Source: Acidobacteriota bacterium (GTDB lineage: Bacteria > Acidobacteriota > Vicinamibacteria > Vicinamibacterales > CAVVIG01). From it: DNA of 64,000 nt. This document shows positions 10,265-18,567 of this stretch, piece after piece. The stretch covers positions 186,001 to 250,000 of the forward strand of contig QHWB01000032.1 of assembly GCA_003222395.1 (NCBI GenBank), in the 5' to 3' direction. The notes below the pieces were generated by a model that saw only the letters and a list, made by a program, of their open reading frames with translations, ran no database searches and was not told the DNA's origin. Numbering within the stretch: the stretch's first letter is position 1; each line of letters starts with the position of its first letter. The translations under genes and the position numbers were made by a program.

Positions 10265-13200
10265 ATGCGGCGAATGTTTCGCGCCACGCGGTGGTTCGTG
10301 ACCCTCGGTGTCGTCGTTCTCGGCAGCCTCGCGCCCGCATGGGCACAATCAACGGCCACGCTTCAGGGCACGATCACCGACACACAAAGCGCAGTCATGC
10401 CCGGCGTTTCGGTCACCATTCGCAATCAGGCGACCGGCATCGAACGGGCGACGGTGACCGACGCGGCCGGCCAGTACGTCGCGGCGTCGCTGCAGCCGGG
10501 TCACTACGCGATCGTGGCGCACATCGAAGGGTTTCAGGATCAGACGCGCGAAGTCGATCTCAGTCCGGCGCAAACGGTGGAACTGAATCTGCGGCTCGGC
10601 GTCGCCGCGCTCGCGGAAAATGTCACGGTCAGCGGCAGCTCGCCGCTCATCGACACCGCAACGGTCTCGGTCGGACAGGCGATGGCGGAGCGCACCGTGC
10701 AGGAGATTCCGCTCAACGGCCGTCACTTCGTCGACCTCGGTCCGCTGATGCCCGGCGGCTCGACGGCGCCGCAGAACGCCGGGCTGAGCGCGCCGCTGCG
10801 CGGTCAGGGCTCGTTTTCGTTCATGTCGGCGGGCAACCGTGAAACGTCGGTCAACTTCATGATCAACGGCATCAACCTCAACGACCTGTCGAACTCGCAG
10901 GTCACCTTCCAGCCGTCGATCAACACCGTCTCCGAGTTCAAGGTCGACAACTCGACGTTCAGCGCCGAGTACGGCAGGAACTCGGGAGCGATCGTCAACG
11001 TCGCGACAAGGTCCGGCAGCAACGCGATGCACGGCGAAGCGTTCGACTTCTACCGCGACGACAAATACGACTCGCGCAACTATTTCAACCCGCCGCCGGC
11101 GCCCCAATCGGTGTTCAACCGCAAGCAGTTCGGCGTCAACCTCGGCGGACCGATTGTGAGAAATCGGACGTTCTTCTTCCTCAGTTATGAAGGCCTTCGC
11201 CATCTGCAGGCCGTCGACCTCAACTCCGGAACGCTGACCACAGCGCAGCGCGCCGGCGTCACCGATCCGCTGGCGAAGAGACTGCTGCAGTACATCCCGG
11301 AGGCGAACGACTCCACCGGTTCGCGTGTCATCGGGTCGGCGCTCGCGCCGGTCAATATCGATCAGTACACGATGGATCTCCGGCACAATCTGCGGCAGAA
11401 CGACGAATTCCATTGGTATTACGCATTTCAGCGGGATCTCCGACAGGAGCCGAACGCGCAGGGCAACACCGTGCCCGGATACGGCGACCAGCGCGGCGCG
11501 CATCGCCAAGTGATGACCGTCAACGAGACGCACGTCTTCAGCCCGGCTCTGGTGAACGAAGTTCGGGTCGGCTTCAACCGGATCAACATCAGTTTCAATC
11601 CGCTGACGCTGGTCGACACCTCCGCTGTGGGGATCAACGTTGGACAAACCAGCATGCCGATCGCGCTGCCACAAATCACGATTACGGGGCCTGGATTGAA
11701 CTTCGGCGGACCGGCGGGTTTCCCGAGCGGCCGGATCGTGACGACATTCGCGGCGGGAGACACCGCGACGTACCTGCGCGGCAACCACATCATCAAGTTC
11801 GGCGGCGAGTTCCGCCGCGTCAAGCACAACAGCGCCAACGGAGATCCCGGAAACTTCACCTATCCGAGTGTGGCGGCGTTTCAGCAAGGATTCGGCAGCA
11901 CGTTCGGGATCACGCTGGGCGATCGAGCGTTCAATGCGTACGTGAACGCGATCGGCGGCTTCGTGCAGGACTCCGTCTCGCTCGGATCGAATGTGAAGCT
12001 GGATCTCGGCCTGCGCTACGACTTCCTGCCGTCGCCAACCGAGGCCGACAACAAGCTCGTCGAGTTCGATCCGACGACCGTGTCGCTGCTGCGGATCGGA
12101 TCCGGATTCAGCCAGGTCACCAAGAACGGCAGCGATTTCCAGCCCCGCATCGGCATGATCTGGAATCCGACGGGTGACGGCAAGCTCGCCGTTCGCGGCG
12201 CGTACGCCGTCATGGTCAACCAAACCAACACCGGCTACTTCACCGGAGAGGCTGGCAATCCGCCGCTCGTCACGCCGCTGTCGGCGCAGGCAGCGGGTAC
12301 AGCGACGAGCAACATCAAGCTCGATAACGCGATCGGCGGTGCGGCGGGCGCCGCAACGCTGTCGCCGACAACAACGGATCCGAACTTCCTGCCGGGCCGC
12401 ACACAGACCTGGAACGTGAACGTCGAGCGCGAGTTCGGCGGCACCGGCCTGATGGTCGGTTACTTCGGGTCGTACGGCGATCGCCAGCGCATTCCGGTCA
12501 ACCTCAATCAGTTCATCACGCCGGGCGGCACCGTCCGTCCGTTCCCGCGGTTGTCGGCGGCGAGCCCGATTCTACCCGGCGCGACGCCGACGCTCGGCAA
12601 CATCATCGAGATCGCGAGCGCGGGCTGGTCGCATTACAAGGGACTCTGGGTGACGGCGAACCGCAGGCTGTCGAAAGGGCTGCAGCTTGCGGGCTCGTAC
12701 ACGCTCTCGAAGTCGACCGATACGAACTCGTACGACGGCACAGGCGCCAACAACAACGGTTCGCTGCAGGACAGCACCAACATCGCCGGCAGCGAAGGAC
12801 TTTCGGACTTCGACGTTCGCCATCGCTTCTCGCTGAACGCCAGCTACGACCTGCCGTTCCATGGCAACCGATGGAAGGACGGATGGCAGGTGGTCGTCGT
12901 CGAGCAGGCGCAGACCGGGAACCCACTGAACGTCATCACAAATATCTCGACGATCACAGGCTTGTTGTCGGTGAGACCCGACCTTATCGGCACGCCGACG
13001 ATCACGCCGAAACCGAATCTGGACGCGAATGGCAACGTGATCAGCTATCAATGGTTCGACAACAAGACCGTTTGCGATCCACGCGTCGCCGGTTCCTGCA
13101 CGTCGTCGTCGGTCTTCGCGCTGCCGTACTCGGCGAATGGCGTTGCGCATTTCGGGAATCTCCCGAGGAACGCCATCATCGGTCCGGGGTTCGGCAATAC

Positions 13201-13420
13201 CGACCTGTCGTTCATCAAGAACGTGATCCTGGCGGGCAGCGCGCGCGCGCAGCTCCGCATCGAGATCTTCAACCTGTTCAACCAGGCGAACCTCGGTCAA
13301 CCGGGCCGCATTGCGACGGTGGGCAGCACGTCGCTTGGGGTGATCAGCAACACGAGATTCCCCACCGGCGATTCAGGATCGGCCCGGCAGATCCAATTCG
13401 CCGCGAAATTCTTGTTCTAG
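10265..13420 (+). CDS. TonB-dependent receptor with N-terminal carboxypeptidase-regulatory-like domain
   Basis: 1051 residues. The ATG at 10265 follows AAGGAGGGTG and begins a signal peptide ending near PAWAQ. Residues about 30-115 are a CarboxypepD_reg-like beta-sandwich (ATLQGTITDTQSAVMPGVSV), then a plug domain (PLNGRHFVDLGPLMPGG) and a long outer-membrane beta-barrel ending in aromatic F (KFLF). This architecture is the enlarged OmpA/TonB receptor type abundant in Acidobacteria and thought to import oligosaccharides or other large nutrients with TonB-ExbBD energy. No substrate-binding or susD-like partner lies next to it. Substrate unknown. It converges on the BNR-repeat gene across a strong palindrome. 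Confidence 0.92.
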   Translation: MRRMFRATRWFVTLGVVVLGSLAPAWAQSTATLQGTITDTQSAVMPGVSVTIRNQATGIERATVTDAAGQYVAASLQPGHYAIVAHIEGFQDQTREVDLSPAQTVELNLRLGVAALAENVTVSGSSPLIDTATVSVGQAMAERTVQEIPLNGRHFVDLGPLMPGGSTAPQNAGLSAPLRGQGSFSFMSAGNRETSVNFMINGINLNDLSNSQVTFQPSINTVSEFKVDNSTFSAEYGRNSGAIVNVATRSGSNAMHGEAFDFYRDDKYDSRNYFNPPPAPQSVFNRKQFGVNLGGPIVRNRTFFFLSYEGLRHLQAVDLNSGTLTTAQRAGVTDPLAKRLLQYIPEANDSTGSRVIGSALAPVNIDQYTMDLRHNLRQNDEFHWYYAFQRDLRQEPNAQGNTVPGYGDQRGAHRQVMTVNETHVFSPALVNEVRVGFNRINISFNPLTLVDTSAVGINVGQTSMPIALPQITITGPGLNFGGPAGFPSGRIVTTFAAGDTATYLRGNHIIKFGGEFRRVKHNSANGDPGNFTYPSVAAFQQGFGSTFGITLGDRAFNAYVNAIGGFVQDSVSLGSNVKLDLGLRYDFLPSPTEADNKLVEFDPTTVSLLRIGSGFSQVTKNGSDFQPRIGMIWNPTGDGKLAVRGAYAVMVNQTNTGYFTGEAGNPPLVTPLSAQAAGTATSNIKLDNAIGGAAGAATLSPTTTDPNFLPGRTQTWNVNVEREFGGTGLMVGYFGSYGDRQRIPVNLNQFITPGGTVRPFPRLSAASPILPGATPTLGNIIEIASAGWSHYKGLWVTANRRLSKGLQLAGSYTLSKSTDTNSYDGTGANNNGSLQDSTNIAGSEGLSDFDVRHRFSLNASYDLPFHGNRWKDGWQVVVVEQAQTGNPLNVITNISTITGLLSVRPDLIGTPTITPKPNLDANGNVISYQWFDNKTVCDPRVAGSCTSSSVFALPYSANGVAHFGNLPRNAIIGPGFGNTDLSFIKNVILAGSARAQLRIEIFNLFNQANLGQPGRIATVGSTSLGVISNTRFPTGDSGSARQIQFAAKFLF

Positions 13421-13425
13421 ACGTG

Positions 13426-13495
13426 AAAGGTTAGAGGTCGGAGGTCAGAGGTGAGGGGCGCCACGATCGATCGTGGCGCCCTTTCCCCTTTCCAG
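13426..13495. repeat. Period-7 repeat array flanking a perfect palindrome
   Basis: Five heptamers run AAAGGTT, AGAGGTC, GGAGGTC, AGAGGTG, AGGGGCG (13426-13460), then the palindrome at 13456-13481, then CCCTTTC-type units on the other side. Same 7-nt periodicity as the other arrays but a different unit. Confidence 0.6.
13456..13484. terminator. Bidirectional terminator-like palindrome
   Basis: A perfect 13-bp inverted repeat with no loop bases (GGGCGCCACGATC against GATCGTGGCGCCC) is followed by TTT and lies between two convergent genes. It could end transcription from both sides. Confidence 0.6.
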
Positions 13496-13497
13496 AG

Positions 13498-14856
13498 TTA
13501 CTGCTCCGTCGCAAGAACGATCTGGGGTAGCGGGTGGCCGTCGCTGGTCCTCGTGAGCATGTCATCGGTGTAGATGATCGCCGCCTTGCCCGCGGCGTTG
13601 ATCGCGACCTCGAATAGATCGAGCAGGTTTCGCGTGCCCGGCGCGCAGCCGGTTCCATTCGTGCAGATGACGCCGACGTGATTCGTCTTGCGGTTCACCA
13701 GGCTCTGCGCGAACGACGCGCCGCCGTCGAACGTCTGCGCCAAGTACACATTCCACGACGCCGACGCATCGTCCTTGCTCGATGCGGTCGTGCCGTAATA
13801 TACGACGTCGATCTTGCCGTTGCGTGCGGCCACCCACGGGAATATTGCCGTCGTCGCTGGCGCGACGTTGACTGCCACCGCCGACGACCAGGTGTTTCCC
13901 TGATCGGCGGATGCCGCGAAGAACACCTGGTGTCCATCGGACCAGACCGCCGCGAGGTTGCCGTTCGACGGATCGACGGCAAGGGACGGGAATACGTTGC
14001 TCAAGTCGGTGAACAGCGGGCGGTGCGCGACGAGCGTCGCCGTCCACGTCTGGCCGCCGTCGCTGCTGCGCGACACGATCACGTTGTTGAACGCCGCGCT
14101 CGTTCCCTTCTGCACGCTCGGCTCGCCGGCGGTGTAAATCGCGTACACATTATGAGTGACCAGGTCAGCGACGATCGGCCCCTGCGTGTTGTTGAACGTC
14201 GCGTCTCCGGTCGTCTTGCCTTGACCGACGATGGGATCTCCGACCTTGGTCCACGTAAAGCCGTCGTCGTCCGATCGCTGGACGTGGATGAGGGTGCTGT
14301 TCACTGAGTCGTGGTACGAGATGAATACGCGCGGGCCGTCGGAGGTGATCCACTGGCGATCGGCGCCGGCCGTGTCGATGATTTTCTTCGCGCAGTTGCC
14401 GAGATCGAACGATGCCGATTCCCCTCCCGGACACGCGATGGCCGACACACCGAGCTGAAAGCTCTTGAACGTCTTGTTGACGATGAATATCAGCGTTGTC
14501 GCGTGGAGAGTGCCGGTGGATCCGAGATCGACGTCCGCGTCGCCACCGCCGAGCACCCTGCGTCCGGGCTGCTGAAGACCAGCGTCGACCGCGCCGCGGA
14601 AGGTCGGCGTCGATCCGAACGGACCGGTCCAGAGATTGGTGTTGAATTCGAGCCAGCTCAATCCGGTGATTGCCATCGTGCCGCCGGGGCCGATCGCGAT
14701 TGCCGGCTCGCTGTCGCCGTCGGGTGTCAGCAGCGGCGCGATGGTGAACGACAAGCGCCCTGGCGTCGTCGCCGCCTTCAACGACATCGCCATCGACGCG
14801 GCGACGCCGGCGATCAGCACGGCGACTGCGAAGGCTCGAACGTACCGAAAATACAT
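13498..14856 (-). CDS. Secreted BNR/sialidase-like beta-propeller protein
   Basis: 452 residues with a signal peptide or membrane anchor (AFAVAVLIAGVAASMAMSL). Several Asp-box-like S-x-D-x-G-x-x-W motifs are seen: RSDDDGFTWTKV, RSSDGGQTWTA, ASADQGNTWSS, and QTFDGGASF. These mark the blades of a six-bladed sialidase-type propeller. The catalytic Arg triad and Tyr of true sialidases could not be assigned, so a non-catalytic BNR protein is equally possible. The ATG at 14856 is preceded by AGGAGGAAG. It converges with the first TonB receptor gene. Confidence 0.75.
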   Translation of the reverse strand: MYFRYVRAFAVAVLIAGVAASMAMSLKAATTPGRLSFTIAPLLTPDGDSEPAIAIGPGGTMAITGLSWLEFNTNLWTGPFGSTPTFRGAVDAGLQQPGRRVLGGGDADVDLGSTGTLHATTLIFIVNKTFKSFQLGVSAIACPGGESASFDLGNCAKKIIDTAGADRQWITSDGPRVFISYHDSVNSTLIHVQRSDDDGFTWTKVGDPIVGQGKTTGDATFNNTQGPIVADLVTHNVYAIYTAGEPSVQKGTSAAFNNVIVSRSSDGGQTWTATLVAHRPLFTDLSNVFPSLAVDPSNGNLAAVWSDGHQVFFAASADQGNTWSSAVAVNVAPATTAIFPWVAARNGKIDVVYYGTTASSKDDASASWNVYLAQTFDGGASFAQSLVNRKTNHVGVICTNGTGCAPGTRNLLDLFEVAINAAGKAAIIYTDDMLTRTSDGHPLPQIVLATEQ

Positions 14857-14930
14857 GGGCTTCCTCCTGTTGTGGAAGCAGCCATTCTACTCGCACCAAT
14901 ATTTTCGGTTCGCTTAGCACCGGGTCGTCG

Positions 14931-15155
14931 TCAAATCGTTTTCACGACTTCCTGACGGCGGTGAGGACGAGCGACGGGTCGTGAATCGCCAGGTTCATCG
15001 ATCCATTGGCCCCATTCACCGACGTAAAGCGGATTCTCACGGCGGATGAGCACCTGCGCCGGCTGCGACTGCAGGCGCACGAGCTCGCCACCGCGCCGCA
15101 GCTCGCCGGTCACGGTGTCGAACTCGAAGTCGGCAAAGAATTTTTTCTGGTTCAT
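14931..15155 (-). pseudogene. Truncated OmpR/CadC-type winged-helix regulator fragment
   Basis: The first ~35 residues (FADFEFDTVTGELRRGGELV then RLQSQPAQVL) are the start of a Trans_reg_C winged helix, as found in CadC-like acidobacterial regulators. The expected recognition helix (REEL...WG) is absent; the frame continues with unrelated sequence and stops after 74 codons. Its ATG overlaps the stop of the RidA-like gene (ATGA). It is probably a remnant of a once-coupled regulator gene. A short functional peptide cannot be excluded. Confidence 0.45.
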
Positions 15156-15643
15156 TCCTGCCGCGCGGGCACGATGGCTGGACCGGCGGCGACGGCGGCG
15201 ATCACCTCGATTTCGAGCATGAATTCGGGTCGCGCGAGGTGCACGACCTGCACCAGCGTGCTCGCGGGCGTCACATTCCCGAAGTAGCGCGCGCGGACGT
15301 CGCGAATCGCCTGCGCTTGGCTGATGTCGGTCGTATAGGTGTTCATCTTCACGACGTCGGTGAACTTCGCGCCGGCGGCCGCGAGAGCGGCCTCGAGGTT
15401 CTTGAACACCTGCTCGGCCTGCGCCTTCATGTCGCCCGCGCCGACGACCGCACCGTTCCTGTCGAGCGCAATCTGGCCGGAGACGTAAATGGTCTTCACC
15501 GGGCCGGCCACCTCGACGACGTGCGTGTAGCCGGTCGGCGTCGAGAGCATCGGTGGATTGGTGCGCTTCACGCGTGGCGCGGCACCCTGCGCGAAGGCGA
15601 ACATGGGCGTCAGTACGAGTATCAATGTGAGTAGTGAACGCAT
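15152..15643 (-). CDS. Exported RidA/YjgF/UK114-family protein
   Basis: 163 residues. MRSLLTLILVLTPMFAFAQG is a signal peptide, so unlike classical cytoplasmic RidA (an enamine/imine deaminase that protects PLP enzymes) this copy is exported. The core is typical: IYVSGQIALDRNGAVVG, then QAEQVFKNLEAALAAAGA, VVKMNTYTTDI and a C-terminal MLEIEVIAAV. The usual catalytic Arg near the C-terminus (R-x-x-x-P-x-x in LARPEFMLEIE) is retained as Arg-Pro-Glu. It follows a secreted unknown and an S9 peptidase on the same strand, with a 26-bp gap to the former. Function outside the cytoplasm is uncertain. Confidence 0.85.
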   Translation of the reverse strand: MRSLLTLILVLTPMFAFAQGAAPRVKRTNPPMLSTPTGYTHVVEVAGPVKTIYVSGQIALDRNGAVVGAGDMKAQAEQVFKNLEAALAAAGAKFTDVVKMNTYTTDISQAQAIRDVRARYFGNVTPASTLVQVVHLARPEFMLEIEVIAAVAAGPAIVPARQE

Positions 15644-15669
15644 GGTGATTAGATTCCTTCCCATCTGAT

Positions 15670-16344
15670 CTACCCGCCTCTCCTGCCCCTCCCGCCCGTC
15701 CTGCCCTGCTTCGGCGGCGGCGCCGGTTTGTACTCGATCATGATGTTGCTGACGTCCGCGATCGGGCGGCCGGGCTGCGCGAACGTGGCGGTGCCGTCCT
15801 GGCGCTCCACGGTGAGCTTCTCGCCGAGGATGCTGACCTGATCCTCGCCCTCGGGAATCGTGATGACGATCGCTTCCGTTCCGGTGGGCGCCACGGCTTT
15901 GACGCCGGCGGGCCCCGCGCCGCCTCCGATGCGATCGACGAGATCGCGCGCGGTCCTGAACTCGCTCTGAACGATCGCCCGGCTGATGAGCGTGTTGTCC
16001 ATCGTCAGGACGCCGATGCTCGCCGTGTAGCGCGCGAACGCACGGTGACCCCTCACGTCTTCTTCCGAGTAGGTCTGGCGGTTGTGCAGATCGAAGGTGA
16101 GGGTCACCGGCCCCTTGTGCGGCGGCAGCTTGATGAGGATGCCGGCGGCCGGGTCGCGCTCCGTCATCACGTCGCAGAAGCTGATCTTCGTTGTCACGCC
16201 GACGCCGAGCGGCGTGGGACAGGTCATCTCCGGCGCTTCTTTCTTCAGCACGGGAGGCGGAGGCGCGGCCGCCTTTCGGGCCGGCCGGCGTGTCTGTGCT
16301 GAGAGCGGAATCGCGAGACAAAGCACGAACAGGACGATCCGCAT
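15670..16344 (-). CDS. Secreted protein of unknown function
   Basis: 224 residues. The N-terminus (MRIVLFVLCLAIPLSAQ) is a signal peptide, followed by a basic/Pro linker (RRPARKAAAPPPPVLKK). The mature part has a conserved-looking ITTKISFCDVMTERDPAAG-type stretch and alternating beta-strand pattern (VTLTFDLHNRQTYSEEDV). The C-terminal tail (QGRTGGRGRRGG) is encoded by a 9-bp repeat-like GGGCAGGAC/GGGCGGGAG run and may be repeat-derived. It starts 4 bp after the S9 peptidase stop. I do not recognise the family. Confidence 0.65.
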   Translation of the reverse strand: MRIVLFVLCLAIPLSAQTRRPARKAAAPPPPVLKKEAPEMTCPTPLGVGVTTKISFCDVMTERDPAAGILIKLPPHKGPVTLTFDLHNRQTYSEEDVRGHRAFARYTASIGVLTMDNTLISRAIVQSEFRTARDLVDRIGGGAGPAGVKAVAPTGTEAIVITIPEGEDQVSILGEKLTVERQDGTATFAQPGRPIADVSNIMIEYKPAPPPKQGRTGGRGRRGG

Positions 16345-16348
16345 ACAA

Positions 16349-18436
16349 CTACTGCGACGTTGTCGTACCCGATCTGAGGTTGGCGTCGAAAAAATCCTCG
16401 ACGCGGTGCCATGCGTCGCGGAGCACGTGCTCGCGCGTGAAGTAGTGGAACTCGCCCGGGTAGGTCATGAAGGAAACGAGGTCGCCTTTCCTGTGCTTCA
16501 ACAACTCATCGATCAGCCGCACGGAGTGGAGGTACGGAACGTTGACGTCCGAGGTGCCATGGAGCACCAGCAGCGGCCGCGCGAGACGGTCCACGCGAGA
16601 CAGCGGCGACGCCTGCGCGTACACCTTTGGATTCTGCTCCGGCGTGCCGATGCGGCTCGCCGTCCATCCGCCGTGATATGGATCCTCGTAGTACATCGCG
16701 TAATCGACGACGCCGGCGACGTCGACGGCGGCGCGGTAGAGCGTCGGCTGATCGGTCGCCGCAATCAGCGTGAAGAAGCCGCCGTAGCTCAATCCCCACA
16801 CGCCGACGCGATCCATGTCGACATATCCGAGCGTCCTCAGATAGTTGGCCGCCATCCATGCGTCCTTCGCATCGTTGCCGCCGACATCCATGTAGACGCC
16901 TTGCCGCCACGCGCGGCCGTAGCCGATGCTGCCGCGATAGTCGGGCGCGAAGACGACGTAGCCCTTCTGCAGCAAGTACTGGTGAAAGCTGTAGTAGACG
17001 GCGTAGTTCCGCTGCACGTGCCAGCCGTCGTAGTTCTGGTTCACGCCGTCGCCATGAATCCAGACGATCGCGGGATGCTTCCTCGTGCGATCGAGGTTCT
17101 TCGGGACGAACAGCCAGCCAGGCACCTGCTGGCCGTCGGGACCCGGATAGTGGACGAACTGCGGCTCGACGAACGCGGCTCGATCGATCGATGCAGGCAT
17201 CGAATCCGACAGCCGGACCGATGTCCGCGCGGCGACATCGACGATGAACAGGTCAGCGGAATTGTGCGCGTCGGTGTGCTGATAGACGATCTTCGTTCCG
17301 TCGGGCGCCCAGACCGGCGACGTGTCGGTGCCGCGGCCGCTCGTGATCCTCATCACGGACGGGTGCGAGGGATCGTTGTTGATCGTGGCGACGCCGATGT
17401 GGCGATCGCCGGGACGGTCGGGTTCGTTGGCATCGAACGCGATGCGCGTGCTGTCGCGAGACCACGCGGGACGCCACGCCTCGAATTTGCCTTTCGTAAT
17501 CTGAATCGCTTCGCTCGGCTGAAGCCTTCGCGCTCCATCTGAGGGCATCACGTAGAGATGATCCCAGCCGTCGCGATCGCTGATGAACGCGATCCATTTG
17601 CCATCGGGCGACGGCAGCGCGTTCGGCTCCGCCTGACCGGGGATGCTCCAGAACTTTTCGTCGCGCTCTTCATAGACCGGGCGTCCGCTTTCCGGCGTGA
17701 GACCTCCGATGATGATCTCTCGATCTTTGAAGTCGGATACCCGCTCGCTGACCCAGTGCGCCGCGTCGATCCACCGCAGATTGCCGAGCGCGGTGCGGGC
17801 GATGCGAACCGGTTGGCTATCTCCCGGGACCTGCCACGTCTCGCCGGGCCGGCGTTCGAAAATCGTGTAGGTGATTTTGGCGCCGCTGTAGTCCGGCGTC
17901 TGCTCGTGACGAATAGTTTTCGCGCCGGCGTCGAACACGATGTGCTTGCCATCAGGCGCCCAGCTGATCGCGCCGATTCCCTCCGGCAAGCGCACCCAAA
18001 CTGTCTCTTTACCGTCGACGAGCGAGCGGACGATCAGTTCGCGCGAGCGCGCGAACGCGACCGAGCTTCGATCCGGCGACGGGGTGATGTTCGTCTCCGC
18101 ATCCTTCGTTGTCCACACCGCCGTCGGCGATCCGCCGGCAATCGGCGCCTGCCACAGGTCGCCGGCGCGGGGGAAATAGACGCGCGAGCCGTCGGCGCTC
18201 CAGAAGAAGCCGCCGCTCACGCCGTCTAAGAAGTTCGTCAACGGCCTCGCGTCGACGTAGATGTTCGCGACGCCGGCACGCTCCGACAGGTATGCGAGGT
18301 GCGCGCCATCGGGCGACCACGACGGACTCGACGGATGACGGGTGTCGATCAGCTGCTCGATGGCAAGGCGCTGGCTCGTCGGCGGCTGCTGCGGAACGAA
18401 GAGCAGCGAGGCGGCTGCGACAAAGAGACGCTTCAT
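16349..18436 (-). CDS. S9 family (dipeptidyl-peptidase IV-like) serine peptidase
   Basis: 695 residues. A short hydrophobic leader is followed by WD40-like PD40/TolB-type beta-propeller repeats (for example HPSSPSWSPDGAHLAYLS, and SPVWAPDGTKIVYQ) up to about residue 430, then an alpha/beta-hydrolase domain. The nucleophile Ser is in VWGLSYGGFF, the His is in YPGEFHYFTREH, and the Asp is expected near VLHGTSDVNVPY. Such enzymes cleave short peptides with a penultimate Pro or Ala in the periplasm. It leads a minus-strand operon with the secreted unknown and the RidA-like gene, and is divergent from the second TonB receptor (131-bp shared promoter region), which suggests joint peptide use. Confidence 0.9.
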   Translation of the reverse strand: MKRLFVAAASLLFVPQQPPTSQRLAIEQLIDTRHPSSPSWSPDGAHLAYLSERAGVANIYVDARPLTNFLDGVSGGFFWSADGSRVYFPRAGDLWQAPIAGGSPTAVWTTKDAETNITPSPDRSSVAFARSRELIVRSLVDGKETVWVRLPEGIGAISWAPDGKHIVFDAGAKTIRHEQTPDYSGAKITYTIFERRPGETWQVPGDSQPVRIARTALGNLRWIDAAHWVSERVSDFKDREIIIGGLTPESGRPVYEERDEKFWSIPGQAEPNALPSPDGKWIAFISDRDGWDHLYVMPSDGARRLQPSEAIQITKGKFEAWRPAWSRDSTRIAFDANEPDRPGDRHIGVATINNDPSHPSVMRITSGRGTDTSPVWAPDGTKIVYQHTDAHNSADLFIVDVAARTSVRLSDSMPASIDRAAFVEPQFVHYPGPDGQQVPGWLFVPKNLDRTRKHPAIVWIHGDGVNQNYDGWHVQRNYAVYYSFHQYLLQKGYVVFAPDYRGSIGYGRAWRQGVYMDVGGNDAKDAWMAANYLRTLGYVDMDRVGVWGLSYGGFFTLIAATDQPTLYRAAVDVAGVVDYAMYYEDPYHGGWTASRIGTPEQNPKVYAQASPLSRVDRLARPLLVLHGTSDVNVPYLHSVRLIDELLKHRKGDLVSFMTYPGEFHYFTREHVLRDAWHRVEDFFDANLRSGTTTSQ

Positions 18437-18567
18437 GTCAGAACAGTCTATACCCGCCGCAATCCAACTTTTCGGACACGTCGGTCAGTTGGGAATCGTC
18501 AACTCAAAGACAATGACAGCGCGGCTCGGCACTCTGCTACATTTGCGCGATTCGCAGGAGGATCTGC

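Noticed and set aside
10349-12223. Minus-strand open frame of 624 codons
   Set aside because: Antisense to the first TonB receptor, no recognisable domain.
13498-14856. Calling the BNR protein a sialidase
   Set aside because: Asp boxes are present but the catalytic Arg triad and Tyr/Glu could not be identified.
16082-17542. Long plus-strand open frame of 486 codons
   Set aside because: It is antisense to the S9 peptidase, Arg/His/Asp-biased and without domains, a shadow of high-GC codon use.
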